From Marthasterias glacialis (lineage: Eukaryota; Echinodermata; Asteroidea; Forcipulatida; Asteriidae), in NCBI GenBank assembly GCA_911728455.2, contig OU452229.1:3954574-4018573 (forward strand): a stretch of DNA of 64,000 nucleotides. The letters are read 5' to 3'. The notes under the pieces are model-generated. The model did not search any database, was not told the DNA's origin, and worked only from the letters and a program-made list of their open reading frames with translations. The number at the start of each line of letters is the position of its first letter. Position 1 is the stretch's first letter. Below, piece after piece: positions 24,301-39,300 of this stretch. Made by a program: the position numbers and the translations under genes.

Positions 24301-27300
24301 GAAAATGAAAAGGACTCCACGCAGCGATTGAAATGGATGATGGGATCACGCACACCGTAGACGGACACATGGATTCCTGACCTTATACACACAGTGTTTT
24401 ACATCTTCACATAGAAGTATTAAGCGTACAGTTTCCAAATCAAGACGTGATGTGCCGTTTCAAATACACAGGGGAGGGGGTTGGGGGTCACTGCATTACA
24501 CATGTGTTACCTCCAAGACAACCATGCTTTTCTGCGCTATATTGAATATGCCAAGTGCTAACTATTGGTGTTGGTTCTCGGAGTTGTTGCTCTCATCGGA
24601 ATCAGCATCCAGATTTCACACTGGCTGTTTCTATAAGAATGAACTGTTGTTTCAGAAGAATGCATTTTTAGAACAATCTTTCTATCGAACGCTTGTTCAG
24701 GGTTATGTAGAATCGGATTCTCCACCACGTTGTGTTATTGGGTTCAGAACTTAACGCCACGAGATGGACTAATCGAAAGATTGAAGACTTTCACTATCAC
24801 GCACACTATCTTATACTTGAGTTGTTTGTATTTTGTCTATTATTAAAATTCGCAATATTCTTCCTAAAATCAGAGCTTAAAAACGGTACAACCTATTTAC
24901 CGTCATTGTGTCATAATCTAAGAAGGGGAGGAATGAACGAAATAGTTTGGGGGAAAGGTCATTCTATGACTGTAGACTGATGATTAATCACAGCAACCTT
25001 TGAATAACAGAAGAATATGTTTTTTGTTTTGTTTTTACTTGTGGACAAAAATGTTGATTTGCACTTGGGCACTGTAATCAGAGATTACTGGTTTTTATTT
25101 GCTTCGATGTTGGTCGACAAAAATGTTACCCACATAATGTGCTGTTTGTCCGTTTGTATGCCAGCTTTATCCGTCTTGCTGACTACCTGATTGTGAACAC
25201 AATGCACGTACTGGCCGTCAACTCAGTCACCACCCTACTGAACTACCTGAAGGAGCAACTTCAGAATACTCCATCTCAGGCTCTGATACAAGGCAAGGAG
25301 GAGGCCAAGGCTGAGGATGCTGAGGATAAGGTACGGACCTCAAATGGACTTGGCTTGAATTCTTTGCTCACATTCGGTGGTATAGAGCTGAACTGTAGTG
25401 TATTGAGGGCTACATGTAGGCCTATCTATTGGAAAGGTTTAGACTTTCATCGTTATTGACCATGGGGTGTCGTAGTCGAGCGGTTTTAGTTCATCGGACT
25501 CAAGTTCTGGTGGCTAAGTCATCCGGGTGTGGGTTCGAATCCCGGTCATGACACTTGCGTCCTTTAGAAAGACACTTAAGTATAGTTGAGGGGAATGAAG
25601 CGTTGCATGGTGAGTGCATGCACTGTGCACACTACACAATAGAATGTTCTGGTCATGTTAACGTTCCGGTATTCTGTCCGAGCTTACACAAAAGTGGTTT
25701 CATGTCATCGGTAATCTGCCAAAGAAAATTTGGGTGTGTATTCATGATATACAGAGGAACTGGTTAAAAAAAATGTAGCAGACTGTTTTCGTTCGGAACT
25801 TCTGTTAGGTTTCAGTGTTTCAAACAGTGGAGGTTAGGTGTACAACAATTTTTTTAAATTGCATTCTCTTTCCGAGCAGGGAACCACTACCCTGGCTGCT
25901 GCCTCCCTGGCAGGGACCAACACTGTTGGCTTCCACGACGACACCATTGACCACTCCCTAACTCCGCTGTTCCTGACGGAGTTTGTCCTGGAGCCTGTCC
26001 AGATCCTCTTTTCGCCAGAGCTGGACGAGTACCAGGAGGGTATAGCTGAGGTCATTACAGAGTTTCAGAACTGTGTTCTTGGCGTCATCAACCTGGTACC
26101 CGACAATTACTTTGATGCATTCACAAGGTAGGATGACACATTTTGTTATTTAGTTGAACGTTTTGAAAAGAGTAGTAATTCCTGATGAATTTCCCGTTAC
26201 GATCAGATTGGACACAAAATTAGGGGTGACAAATTTTCAGGAAACCAGTCACGAGTAAGGTAAGTCTCCATGTAAATTCGCTGGAAACCGGTTGGTGCTA
26301 AGCAAGATTACATTCTGTCATGTCACGTCTGTGCTTAACAACTTTGGATACTTTGAAGTGCTATGAAACTTGAAACGATGGCGGCCACATCTCCCCTTAA
26401 TTATGAAACAATTGAAGCAACAACAAAAAAAAGGACTGTGGAGTTCCGAGGGGCAGGTAGTCTGAGAGTATTAATTGTGTATTTATCGTCTCTACAGACC
26501 AATCATCAATGGCAAGTTTGAGGAGAAGACGGCTGGTGATGGACCGAGTCTTACAGCAATGTTCGAGGATGATAAACATCTTCAAGGCGTCATTCAGAGC
26601 CTTAGAGTAAGCACTTTTCAGAAAATGATATTTCGTTCAGTTGAATGAGTCTACAAAAAAGTGAATGTTTATGAGTGCAATGGTGAGAATGTTTTCAGGA
26701 GTGATGGAAGGATCCATTCAACGAGGCGAAGCCAAGTTGAATGGAACATTCCATCTTTTAGCAAATGAAATGATTCTCCTCATTGCATGAATACATTCAT
26801 TGTTTGTTTTATATAACATCAAAGTAGATCTTTGTCATTTGGACTAAAAAAAAAATCTACAAAATGCAAGATTGTGTTCTGGTCTCCACTACAAGGGAGT
26901 TTTGTACCGCCATAAATAACAGGTGCATGTGCATTGTTTGGTCTAGTGTGCAATATTGATAAAAAAGATGGGATGAAAATGCACGATGAACAGTTTCAAA
27001 ATGCACGGTTTATGACGTAGGCCATGCAATGGTTTAAAAAACGAATGCCGCATGACCAACTATCCTCCAATCAAATGACGATGCAAAGTTTCAAAACCAT
27101 TCGATTTGAAAACCATTTGATTTTGAAGATATAATAACCATTGACTACAATGTCTCTCTCAGGATTGTATCACCAAAGCCTTTGACGCAGCCAAGCAGTA
27201 TGCAGACACCTTTGAGCCGTTCAGGGAGTTCTACAGGGAGAATGAAAGCCTGGATGTTGAAGCCATGAGAGAGCAGGACCATGGTAAATAAATCTGACAG

Positions 27301-30300
27301 TGTCGTCACTTTGTGGTAGTTCTCTAAAAGCATTAGATTTTCTCTTTTCTAAGCTATAAATTTACATTATTATTATTATTGTTGTTATATCTTTCTGGTA
27401 ATGAAACCAAGGGACCCTCAAAAGTGACTTGCACTGTGACCCGTAGGCCTGATGATACCTGTGTAGAGAAGATGTTGAAGAAATGTCAGTTTTAGATGTG
27501 GGAGGAAAACCCCAAATAGGGAGAACCCACGCAATCAGGAGGGACCTAAAACCAGATCCACATGAAAAGCTCTAGTCTGGGAAAAAATGTTTTTCAAGCC
27601 AGCAATCGGGCGACATTTGCTGGCAAACGCCATTGTGTAAAAACACGCCTCCGTGTAAAAACACACCTATGTGTAAAATTGGAATACCGGAACAGTTCCA
27701 CTGCTGAGCGTGCACAGAGCATGCACTTGCAATCTAATGCTTCGTTTCGCCCACACAAAGAGAAAACAAGGTGCATGTATTTGACATTTTCTTGATAGAG
27801 AAAACAAAAATCCCATTGGTGTAAAGAGATATTGAAGATTCCCATCGGCAACTGGTTAACGTGATATCAGATATGTGATCATTAGTTTTAACTTAACATA
27901 ATTTTTGGGGTTTTACATTGCGTTCCTATCTGAGCATGTTACATTTTCCTTCCCTCTCCCCAGATGTGGAGTTTTTCTCGGAGGCATTGGAGCGATACAA
28001 CAGACAGCACGCTGGTGCCGAGGCCATCGTACTCAGACGCTCCATTGGGATGCTGATGGTGGACGCTGTGCAGATGAGGAACAAGCTCATCCCGTCTCCC
28101 TTGCGCTGTCTGAGTGTGAGTATTACCCTTGAGAGTTAAACGCGAGTGATAGTGACGGGGAATGTTAAGATTGCTCGGGCATGGTTACATTTGTTTACAT
28201 TGAGCACTGGGCCCAATTTCATAGAGCTGCTTGAGCACAAAAAGTAGCTAAGCTCAAAGAAATGAATGCTTATCAGATTAAAGTGTACCAGCCAAAAACA
28301 GCATGTCAATATCTGTGACTGGTATCCTGCTTATTTTCACTTCGCAGAAAACTTTTAAGCTTTTTCTGCCGAAGCAGCTCTATTAAATTGGGCCCTGGGC
28401 TTGACTTCTCAAAGCACTAAGATTCGTCCTAAGATGAGTTGTCAGTATTACCATAGTGATTTGCATTGTGACGTCACACTTTGCTGGTAAGCAGTTACGA
28501 TTGATTTGCACTTAAGATCGATATTAGCCCTATGTGAAATTGGACACAGGGTTCGATTTCACAAAGAGCCCAGATCGATCTTAATATGTGTACCAATCTC
28601 AATTGCTGAGCAAAGCGCGATGCCATACTACTAATCACCATGGGAATGTTGACAACTCGTCTTAAGATGCATCTCGGTGCTTTGTGAAATCGTGTCCTGG
28701 TCTCAGGAGTGCATTCTGAAGTGAATCTTTGTGAATGATAATAGAAGCTAATTTACCTAACGTCGTCATCACAATAATCTTGGTTGCGGCATTTTAGGAG
28801 TCAATGTCCCTGTGTGTGTTATACGGTGTAGTGTGCGTTATAGGCGGCGTGGGGTTCACCAGGCCTACCTGTTGACTCCCAAAAAATGGTGAGCGTGGCA
28901 CAGTTGCTGTGAGTGACGTGTGTGGGGTCAAAACATGTACTTGGACAAAATTATGGTGGCAAAACTAATGAAGTTGGTACATTAGGGGGGACAATTTATA
29001 CAGACTTTGCTAATCTAAAGGGTTAAAACATTATCCCATATTGCATGTCCTATCACCAGGTGATCAACGACATGCTGCCCAAGTTAGCCAAGATGCGGGT
29101 AGATGAGCTGATAGCTGAGGCACAGGATGCGCAGTATAAGCTGGAGATTGTTCCAACCACCACGACAGAGTTTGTAGAAGCTCTCACGTTCCTGGACAAG
29201 ATACAGGAGAGGGTATGTGCACTGGTGTTTGCGTGTCAGACCGTTTTTGGTCGTTTTTTTGTTCTTTCAAAGGAAAAATTACTAGAGCGGAATTTTAACA
29301 TGACCTCCCAAACTGTCATGTTATTTGAATGTATTTCGTAGTTTTCAAATGTGTTTCTGTAAAGACGGAAATTCAAAGATTTGATTACTATTTCTTGTTA
29401 CTGTCAGAGTAGGACTAGATGGTTTTATATAGGTCTGTTGGATGAATAAGTTATAATAATATTTAGTTTTTGTACTACATCATTGTTTAATAAACATTGT
29501 ATCCAGGGTGTATATCACTTGATAATATTAATAATAATAACCAGTTCTTATATAGCGCATTTCACAATAATGTTTCAATGAGCTTTACATTAGTGCCCTG
29601 GTCATTGGGCCAATAACATTCCTGTAATCTGTCTCAGTTCCCTGGGAAGTGTACAGCCTGAGCTGCCGTGGCGTACCGGAGGCTTTCATATGCAACAATT
29701 CATCGTTATATTTGGTGTTCCTACTCTGTGCAATAATTTCACCCAATGGGAGACTTTTGACACGCCGGTGGCAGCAGACACAACGGGCCTTTTTGACAGT
29801 TCTAAGCGTTGCCGCACATTGTCAGTATTGCGCGCATAGTTCTGAGCATGTGTACTACTTATGAGAACTGTGAAAAAAGGACCGTCCAAAAGTCTCCCAT
29901 TACAGTTCATTTCCCAAATAAACAGACTATAAGAAAATGTATTCCTAATATTTCTGAAACGCTCACGATTACACATTGAGTGATCTAACCACAAGCCATG
30001 TTAATACAATTTGTCGATTTTCGTTTAACGCCCAGATCGATCCACTGGAGGCAGAAGCCATCATCATCAAAGACATGTACGACCTGATCGAGCAGTACAC
30101 CGTCCCAACACCCCCGGAGGACTTTGCAGTCTACCAGACCCTCTCACCATCGGTCACGGCCGTGCGCAATGCCATCGACAAGGCCGTGGGTGAGCGCGAC
30201 GCCAACGTGGACAAGTTCTGCAACCACCTGGATAAGGACATTTCAGAGTTGAACAAAGATGTCAAGAGCATTAAGCAGGAATCTCAGGTGGGATAGCAAT

Positions 30301-33300
30301 AGATGTAAAAACATTCTAGTGGATGGTGGGAACGGATGCACATTTCTTCATGTAAAGCAGGCCTCGATCTTAAGAAAAACGGGGGCAGGCCTTTGCTGGC
30401 CAAATCAGAGAAATTTGACAAGGGCATGCTGGCCAAGTTGCAATTTATCTGAAGGGCATGCTGGCCAACTCGACAGGGCATGAGGCCAATGGCCTTGGTG
30501 GCCTTGGTTAAGATCAAGGCCTGGTAGTGTTCATTTTGAATTACAAGAAAGCATTCTCTTTTGTGGGTTCTTGGTAAGAGCTAAGATTATGTCCATACGA
30601 ATTTAGAAGGGAAAAAAAGGGAACTAGCTGTTGTAAACTACTTCCCAACCAAAGTAGTCTGTGGTATAAATGCCAAACCTATTAAAGGCCTTACATTTGG
30701 ACTCTAGAGCAGAGTCTGCTTGGCCAAAGCGTCACCTAGCCGAGCTCTTAAGGATCGTTGAGAAGGATTCTGCTTGGGTCGAAACGAGAGGCTATTAACA
30801 ACTTTTGCTCTATAAGAAGAATTTCTGAAGTTGTTATGGGATTCAAGAATTAAAACGTTCTTGCATTTTTCCTTTGCATGACATGCATTTGCAGATTTTG
30901 AAGTGAGTTGAGTGAGCTTCTGTGTGTGCATTATGTTGACAAGTCATGCTACTATATCTGTATATACTTGTTAAGCAAATGGTAGACGGTGATTTAGGCA
31001 GCTCTGAATGTCGATAACTGATTCCGTTTTTTTTTTTCTTCCCACTATTTTTGCTACAACTAGAACCCAATGATCCTGGACTCCAACGCTGAGCAATCAA
31101 AGGTCAATGCCCTTCTGAACAAGCTGGGAACCAGACTAGAGGTGCTGCAGAAGACGGCTTTCCTGTACAAGTCCTATCAGAAGAACTTCAAGGTGAGTCC
31201 GTTGTCATGACTTGGCAAATGCCATGTGGTCATCCGCCATGTCAGAACTGAATGGCTGTGGGAATGGCAAGATCCCTACAAATGTTGACACTAGTCAACA
31301 TTGCCATTGCAGCAAATAGCCACAGTCCTAGTCCAAAGCCTTTCAGTCTGTACACAGAATACTTTAAGGATTAAGGTAAAAGTTAAGCAACTGATTCTGT
31401 TTCAGGAAAAGAAAACTGTTCAAGAGAACGTTTCAAATTGCTCACTTTCATTCAAAACTACCCTTGGATGACATCTTTCAATTGTAACTTGCAATCAGCT
31501 TGCTACTTTTCAAAATAACGTATCAAAAGAACTTATACAAGATAGATTTAATATAATATTAAGATTACCAAATCTTAAAGCACCTGCTCAACATTGGTAA
31601 ACTGACTTTAAATCATTCCATTCTTTGCACAAATCAAGATATTTGTAACCAAACTAACCTGTAAAAATGTCAACGTTTGTGATGTTTGTTATGTGGAAAG
31701 TTGTACAAAGAAGTTTAGTCAACGGCACTGTCGTCTCAAACAAACAAAATTTTAACAAAGTGATCAAAATTAATCATAACATACCATTCTTGGGCGATTG
31801 TTATGTAATGTAGGTAGGTTAGTTGAAGTAAGGTATTTTTATTCCACTTTGCACGGGCAAAACAACAACAAACCAATAAAAAATACAATACACAAAAAAT
31901 AGCTATTATAGATACAAATTTACAAAATGGTTTAAAATACCAAACTCTTACAATGAATATTTTCTTAATTTTTGTTGATGTGTTTTCTTTTGGCAACTGT
32001 AGGTAGAGGTGACCAAGTATGAGGAGCTCGAAGAGACACACGCTGAGCTGAAACTCAAGCAGTTACTATGGGAATCATTGGATGAATGGGATACTATTGC
32101 AGCTCAGTGGACTGACGTAAGTCTAAACTAGAATGTTTCTTGTGCGTGTAGGTTGAATTTCACCTTCACGGAGGATAGCACCATCTTCATTATCAAATTA
32201 GGGAAAAATTTTAAATATATGTCCGAAGTGAGAGGATTGTAACTCAGTTTGGGGCAAAGACTGCGCTATTAAACGGGCTGTCGATTTTGGACAGCAATGT
32301 ACTATCCTTATGACATAATTTCTGTATGCATTCTAGGGTTTTAAAGAAATGTAAGATCTTACTGGTTTTACAAAATTCATGGTTGTAAGAATTGGGCAGA
32401 TAATTTATAGAACTACCACATACAACCCCCAACCAAGGCATAGCATAAACCTATTCGCTAATGTTTAATAGACCTTATGCACATGACGTCATTTGAGTAT
32501 GGCGCCCTCAGCTAGAGGTCACAAGAAGGTAGCTCATTGGCCGATCCTGTGCACCGCGCGTACATAGCTGTGTGCCTTCCATTGTTTCGTCACAGTGTCA
32601 CCTCTAAGATAGTGGCTTGATGACGCCAATGCATAACGTCTATTGCACTAGGTTACTGTGTTTTATTATTAAAAACAATAGAATTACCTGCTGCAAACTG
32701 CTTAGGGGGCGTCTCAAAAGTCAGATACATACTAGGTGCAGAAGAAGCTTTCCCGTAGGCATCACCCGCACTCCAGTAGACTGCCAGAATGTTCTGCTGG
32801 ACTGTGACATTCTGCCTAACTAAGGGAACAGTCCTTCATGAGTGAAAAACATTTGCATTTAGCATTTGAACGTTCCAATGAACTGCTCCTTGGTCCAATA
32901 ATAGACCAGAACAAAATTGTTGACTTTTGTGTGCATTTAGACTTTTTTTTTTTTTGGCCTGATGAAAAATGTAGCTGTTATTTTCTTCCTATTTAAAACA
33001 AATTGTGCTCTTTTACCTACTTCTAGAGTGCCGTTGATACTGTTCCAAGAAGCTCCTTGAAATAATTAACTGCAGGGATTACCTTGTTCTGGAAATACCC
33101 TAATTTCAACGCACCTCCCAAAATTTGGAATCCTTGTTGCAGACCTTTTTGTCTGCATTGACTCTCATCCCTGTAATGGTGTTCATCTTCCACAGTGTGA
33201 TTTTGACAGTCTTGATCCAGAGGAGGTATCTGGGACGGTAGCCAGGTTCGGCAAGTCTGTCCACCAGCTTGAGAAGGGTCTACCTTCCAATCATGTAGTC

Positions 33301-36300
33301 CCTAAGCTGAAGGAGAGAGTCGAGGGAATGAGAGAGAAGGTAGGTAGCAGATTGCCTCCTCCACCTTGTCATTTAAGTTGCTGCTGGTGTTCTTCCATTT
33401 TTTTTTCCCGTCTAGTTTGTAGGGATTATTTTCATGGTATTGCCAGAATAATTTTTCTTTGAGAGTACCGCTGGCACAAAGAACCTCTGACTTGACAAAG
33501 CCAATAGAACAACGATTCTCTTTGAAGCACCATTTTTTTTTTCTTTATCAAGAAAATTCACGCACCGAGAATTGCAAAACCTCGGCCATGAGCTATGGCT
33601 GAGGATTGGTCCTAAACCCGGAACTAAGGCTGAATCCCTTGTTCACTCTGACTTACTCCATAAATGAGCCAAAATACAATGAATAAACAGTGGTGGAACA
33701 AAAGGACAAAAGTCAGTGAAACATTTAGCTCCATTTGTGTGGGTGAAACGAAGCATTACACGGCGTTTGCATGCTCTGTGCACAATCAGTAGTGGAATGT
33801 CCGGGTGACCTTTGTTCCAGACTTCGAATTGCCCACAAAAGTGCACAACTCACGTCACCCAATTACTGGCTCATAAAGCGCTCTATTTTCTGTATAACTC
33901 TGTATAGTATTGTTATTATTATCAATCTATACTTGGAACTAGAACTTTGAAATATCAAATATGTATGAATATTTCAGTCTTGTTAATTCAACTACCCAGC
34001 TTCTTGTCCGGTGTTCTTGGTAACATGCTGCCGAATGTTGTTGAATGTTTTGATTGGTGTGACTATAATAGCACAATATAACCTGAAGAAAATGTTCATG
34101 ATTATTTGTGGTTCTGTGCCCGGGGGGTAAAGAAACTAACTTTTAGAGGCAATGTTCACTGTCCATGGGGATGAGGCTGGGAATCTGGTCCACAGATTGT
34201 TAGCCCCACCCTTTTCCTAAAGCAGAATAACAACTTGTGTGGGTAAAGTTTTCCTTCATTAAAAAAAGGTCATGATGATGATTTGTTTCGTAGTTGCCGG
34301 TGATCACCAACTTGCGCAACCCATCCCTGAAGCAACGCCACTGGGAGGCCATCGAGAACATCTTGAACTTCAGCATCAAGTCTGAGGACTCTATCACCCT
34401 GGGTTTACTGACAAACCTGGATGCCTTCAGTCACACTGAGGAAATAGAAGAAGTATCTGGACAAGCGTCAAGTGAAGCTGCTCTAGAGACTCTGCTTAAA
34501 AAGGTAATTCAGAAATGTCTTATAAGCACGCTAAGCTGCTGTAGAGACCCTGCTTAAAATGGTAATTCAGAAATGTCTTACAAGCATGCTAAGCTGCTTT
34601 AGAGACTCTGCTTAAAAAGGTAATTCAGAAATGTCTTACAAGCATGCTAAGCTGTCATGTGTGTGTACTTTTTCTGCTGGTTTTTTTGGACCACTCACTG
34701 TTTAATTCATTTGAATTCTTGTCACTACCGTTCTATCAATTTAAAACAAACAACTCGGAAAATCTGACTTAGTACAATTATAGGTTTGCTCTCTAGAGAC
34801 TGGAGGATTTTTAGAATATTTGTTTGAGATAGATTTTGGAACCCTAAGAAATATTTATTTACTTAATCTTAATAGGTTGAAGATGCTTGGAAGACCACTG
34901 AATTTGTCGTTCTTGGCCACCGTGACTCCAAAGATGTCTTCATCCTCGGTGGAACAGATGAGATCCAGGTCCTCCTGGACGACAGCCAGGTCAACATGTC
35001 TACCATCTCCAGCTCCCGTCACGTTGGGCCCATCAAGCCCAGGGTAGATGAGTGGGTTCGCAACCTGGGTCTGTTCAGCGAGACGTTGGAGGAGTGGCTG
35101 ACGTGCCAGAGGAACTGGCTGTACCTGGAGAGTATCTTCAGTGCACCTGATATTCAGCGACAGCTCCCGGCCGAGGCCAAGATGTTCATGCAGGTGAGGG
35201 TTGATTCAATTTGTCATCTCGTCTGAACTATGCCAAGTCACAGTGCAACTGTCATACCTTGAAAATGCTGTTTGGCTATGACCATGGCCAGATCAGCAGA
35301 TCAAGCACAAAAAGTAGCTATGCACAAAGCCATTTTGCTTACCAGAATAGGTTACCAGCCAAAATACCAGATCACACATACTGTCTTTGTTTAGTTTCCT
35401 GCTTACTTTTTCTGTTTAGAAAAAAATTGTTGAGCAGTTTTCGCTGCTTTTTTGTTTTATACACTTTCCTTTGCTGGAAAGTCTGTCCATAACTCAGCAT
35501 TGCGTTATATTATGTTATTTATTGCAGGTTGACAAATCTTGGAAAGAAATAATGCGCAAAGCAAACCGCCTCCCGCTGGCCATGCGTGCCGCCACACAGC
35601 CAGGCCTCTTAGAGACTTTCAAGAACAACAACTCCCTTCTGGACCAGATCCAGAAGTGCCTTGAAGCCTACTTAGAATCAAAGAGATGTGTTTTCCCAAG
35701 GTATGTGGTACTTCCTCATCAGTGTCAGTTTGACTCTAATACAACCCCTCCTTACCACTCCCTAAAAAAATCCCCCAAACCACCAAGAAGTACTCCAAAC
35801 CATAATTCGTAATCAACTGAATCCTTAATTTTTTTTTTACTACAGGTTCTACTTTTTGTCCAATGACGAGTTGCTGGAGATTCTGTCTCAGACACGCAAC
35901 CCTCACGCCGTCCAGCCTCATCTGAGGAAATGCTTCGATGCCATCGCTAAGCTGGAGTTTGGAAGTATGGGAGCTCAACCCTCCGATGGAAAGATATCCC
36001 CCTCTGGTGACAAAGGTGAGAAAGTTTTTTTCTCATTTTGATTCTGGTCCAGTAAAATGTTTGAGCTACAAGCCCTGAGGTCACCAAACTCGAGCACTGA
36101 AGGTGCATGTGTGGTTCCTATGAAAACACTCTTAGAAAAAGAAGTGGATCTATATTTACAGCTTGTTTCATTATCTGATTCATGTCTTTGTACTCATTCT
36201 CCTAGAGTCTAAACTAAATTCTGGTTTTTTTTTAATCGTACAAATTTTGTACTGACAATTTTATGGTGTGAGTAACACAGTGTGTTACCATTTGCTCTTT

Positions 36301-39300
36301 CTTTTCTTGCAATGCATAAACTTTCTCTGATTTTTTTGTGGCTACCAACAGTGCAGTGATATTTCAGGTTGCAACTCCATTCAACATTCCAATTTATTCA
36401 TTCATTTTACAGAGGCAGAAGCCGTGAAGACATCCACCAATGATATCCTGGCCATGATCTCTCCGGAGAACGAAATCGTCGGCCTTGGCAAGGGCCTGAA
36501 GGCCAGAGGGAACGTAGAGGACTGGCTGGGCAAGGTGGAAGAGGCCATGGTGTCCTCACTCCGCCGCCTCACCAAAGCCGCGCTGACCGACTTTGAAGCC
36601 CGCCCTCTGGAGGAATGGGTGACTCAGCACGCATCCCAGGTGGTGCTGACTGTGGCGCAGACGATGTGGTGCAGGGATGTGATTGAGATCCTGGACGGGG
36701 ACTGTGATCGCATCGAGGGAATGAAAGAATTTGAGCTGAAGAATTTTGAGGTCAGTTATCAAACTAATAATATGTAAACTATCCTGTTCGTAAATGTCAC
36801 ATAACAACACTGTAAGCCATGCCCACGTCACACACACCGGCTTCACTGATTACATGAAGTCCAGAGGATCTGCATTGAACTAGTTTTTCTTTGATGATTT
36901 ATGCAAGAAAAGTTTAATAATTGGACTTGGCTTTTACATACGTTCTATAAAGACTAATGTACTTCTAGGTTGTAACTCATCATACAACTTTTTTGTTTCG
37001 AAGATTTTACAAGAGACATCCTAAAGACGATATTGCAAACCTTGTTACTTCCTGTGGGTTGTATGGAATGAATTTTATGAGACGACTCAATCAAGTCCAT
37101 TCTCTCGATTCTTTATCCAGAGTTTGAACCGTCTCGCGGCCATGGTCCGCGGCGACCTCACCAAGCTGGTACGCAATATCCTGTGCGCCCTCATCACAAT
37201 CAGTGTGCACGCCCGCGACATCATCACCAGCATGGTCAAGAACGGCGTGGACAACTCCAACAACTTTGAATGGGTCAAGCAGATGAGGTACTACTGGGAC
37301 TTGGAGTTGGATAACTGCGTGGTGCGGATGTCCACGTCCCAGTATGTGTATGGTTATGAGTACCTGGGGGCTTCTGCACGCCTGGTCATTACACCATTGA
37401 CGGTGAGTTACTTTGGCTAACGAGGTCTGGTTGCAGCTGAACTCATCTGGCGGTGTTAGAGTTGGAATATTTGGGGTCATTTAGCAAGTCCGGGGCCCAA
37501 GTACAAAGATCTGCTTGAGCAAAAAATGTTGCTTAGCTATTTTCTGTTAAGCTCAAATGAGCAGGGAATCAGTCACAGATGGTACATGTTAAATGGCATT
37601 TTGGCTGGTAACCTTATTCTGGTAAGCATAATTATGTTGTACTCAAGCAGCTCTAGGAAGTTGGGTCCTGTTGTAACTTATGACACATCAGACTTGATGT
37701 GATGTCTGAAACATTCTGTATGTTGAGAAATCTGTACCTTAAAGGCATAAATTAGATGTTATTTGTAATTTCTTCTTCTCATCTATTTATTGAACATTGA
37801 GCATATAAACCCAGTTTTGAGCTTTAGGCAGGTAGTGCCTGGTTTTGGCAGGGAGCGTCACAAAAGACTGATGTACTTGACCTTTTCTGTTTCCTCCTTT
37901 CCCAGGATCGTTGTTACTTGTGCCTCATGGGAGCTCTCCAGCTTGACCTCGGGGGTGCCCCGGCTGGCCCAGCTGGAACAGGCAAGACGGAGACCACCAA
38001 GGATCTGGCCAAGGGTTTGGCCAAGCAGTGCGTGGTATTCAACTGCTCAGACGGTCTGGACTACAAGATGATGGGACGCTTCTTCTCCGGTCTGGCCCAG
38101 TCCGGTGCCTGGTGCTGCTTTGATGAGTTCAACCGTATCGATATTGAGGTGTTGTCTGTCATCGCGCAGCAATTGATCACAATCAGAAACGCTAAAGCGG
38201 CCAAGGTAATATCAGTTGAACATTATCTAATCGATAGAAACTTTACAGAGATTTTACAGGCCCAAATTAGTGTTGAAAGTGGCAAACCTTCTGCACTTCG
38301 TGTTTAGTGTATGCCATTTCTTAGCAGGGTAATTTTTCTTACATCCAAGGTTTTGCAATTCACCGTGCATGTATGTGACATTTTCTCAATAGAAAAAAAA
38401 ACAGAAATCTTGAGGCTATAAAGAGAATCTTTGTTCTGTTGGCTGTGTCAAGTCAGGGTTTTCTTTTTGCCAGCGTTACTTTGAAAGAAGAAAATGATTC
38501 CGCCAATTCCGAGAAAATAATCCTGTCAGGCTGGACAGGAAAAACATAGAAGATTCCCAGCAGCGACTGGTTAAAGACTACTTTTACTGACGATGTTCTT
38601 TTGAGTATCTCACAGATATGTTGAACCCTCTTCGATTTCTCCTCACTTTTACAGGTGTCGAGGTTCATGTTTGAAGGGCGTGAGATCAAGCTAGTGGCGT
38701 CTTGTGCTGCTTTTATCACCATGAATCCTGGCTATGCAGGTCGTACCGAGCTTCCTGATAACCTGAAGGCTCTATTCAGACCAATCTCCATGATGGTACC
38801 AGACTACAGTAAGTTCACCTCGATCATTGATAAGGGATGGTACACATCAGTAGGTTTGTTTTATTCAGGTGGTGTCATTTTGTTTCAATCTTCAGAGTTT
38901 GCAAAATATACCGTAAAGTGAAAAAAAAATGTCATTGGAACAGATCCACACTTTTTTTGGAAAAAAACTAAAGGTTTCAGGTTTTGTTGCAAATATTTGA
39001 GTTGAATAGTGCTTTATTGGCTTACCATTGGTCAAATTTTGTATGGTTGTCAAAGCACACAAATTTGCTAAGCAAAAAAACATAATGGTGTGTCCAGGTT
39101 GAGCGGTCTGGTGTACCAGACTCGAGTTATTGTGGCTTAGTCATCCGGGTGTGGGTTCGAATCCTGGTCATGACGCTTGTGTCCTTGAGAAAGGCACTCG
39201 GTTATAATTGCTTCTCTTCAACCAGGGGTGAATGGGTAACCTGTGAGGCCAGAGATGGTATTTGTGGTTGATTTAGCTTCTTATATGGTGTTACATATTT

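Noticed and set aside
25467..25554. Functional tRNA-Leu gene
   Set aside because: The A-box and acceptor stem deviate, and the same sequence recurs at several places followed by SINE bodies.
37091..37480. 129-codon ORF on the minus strand
   Set aside because: It is antisense to coding exon 23; the + strand reading is conserved dynein sequence. GC-rich codons keep the reverse frame open by chance.
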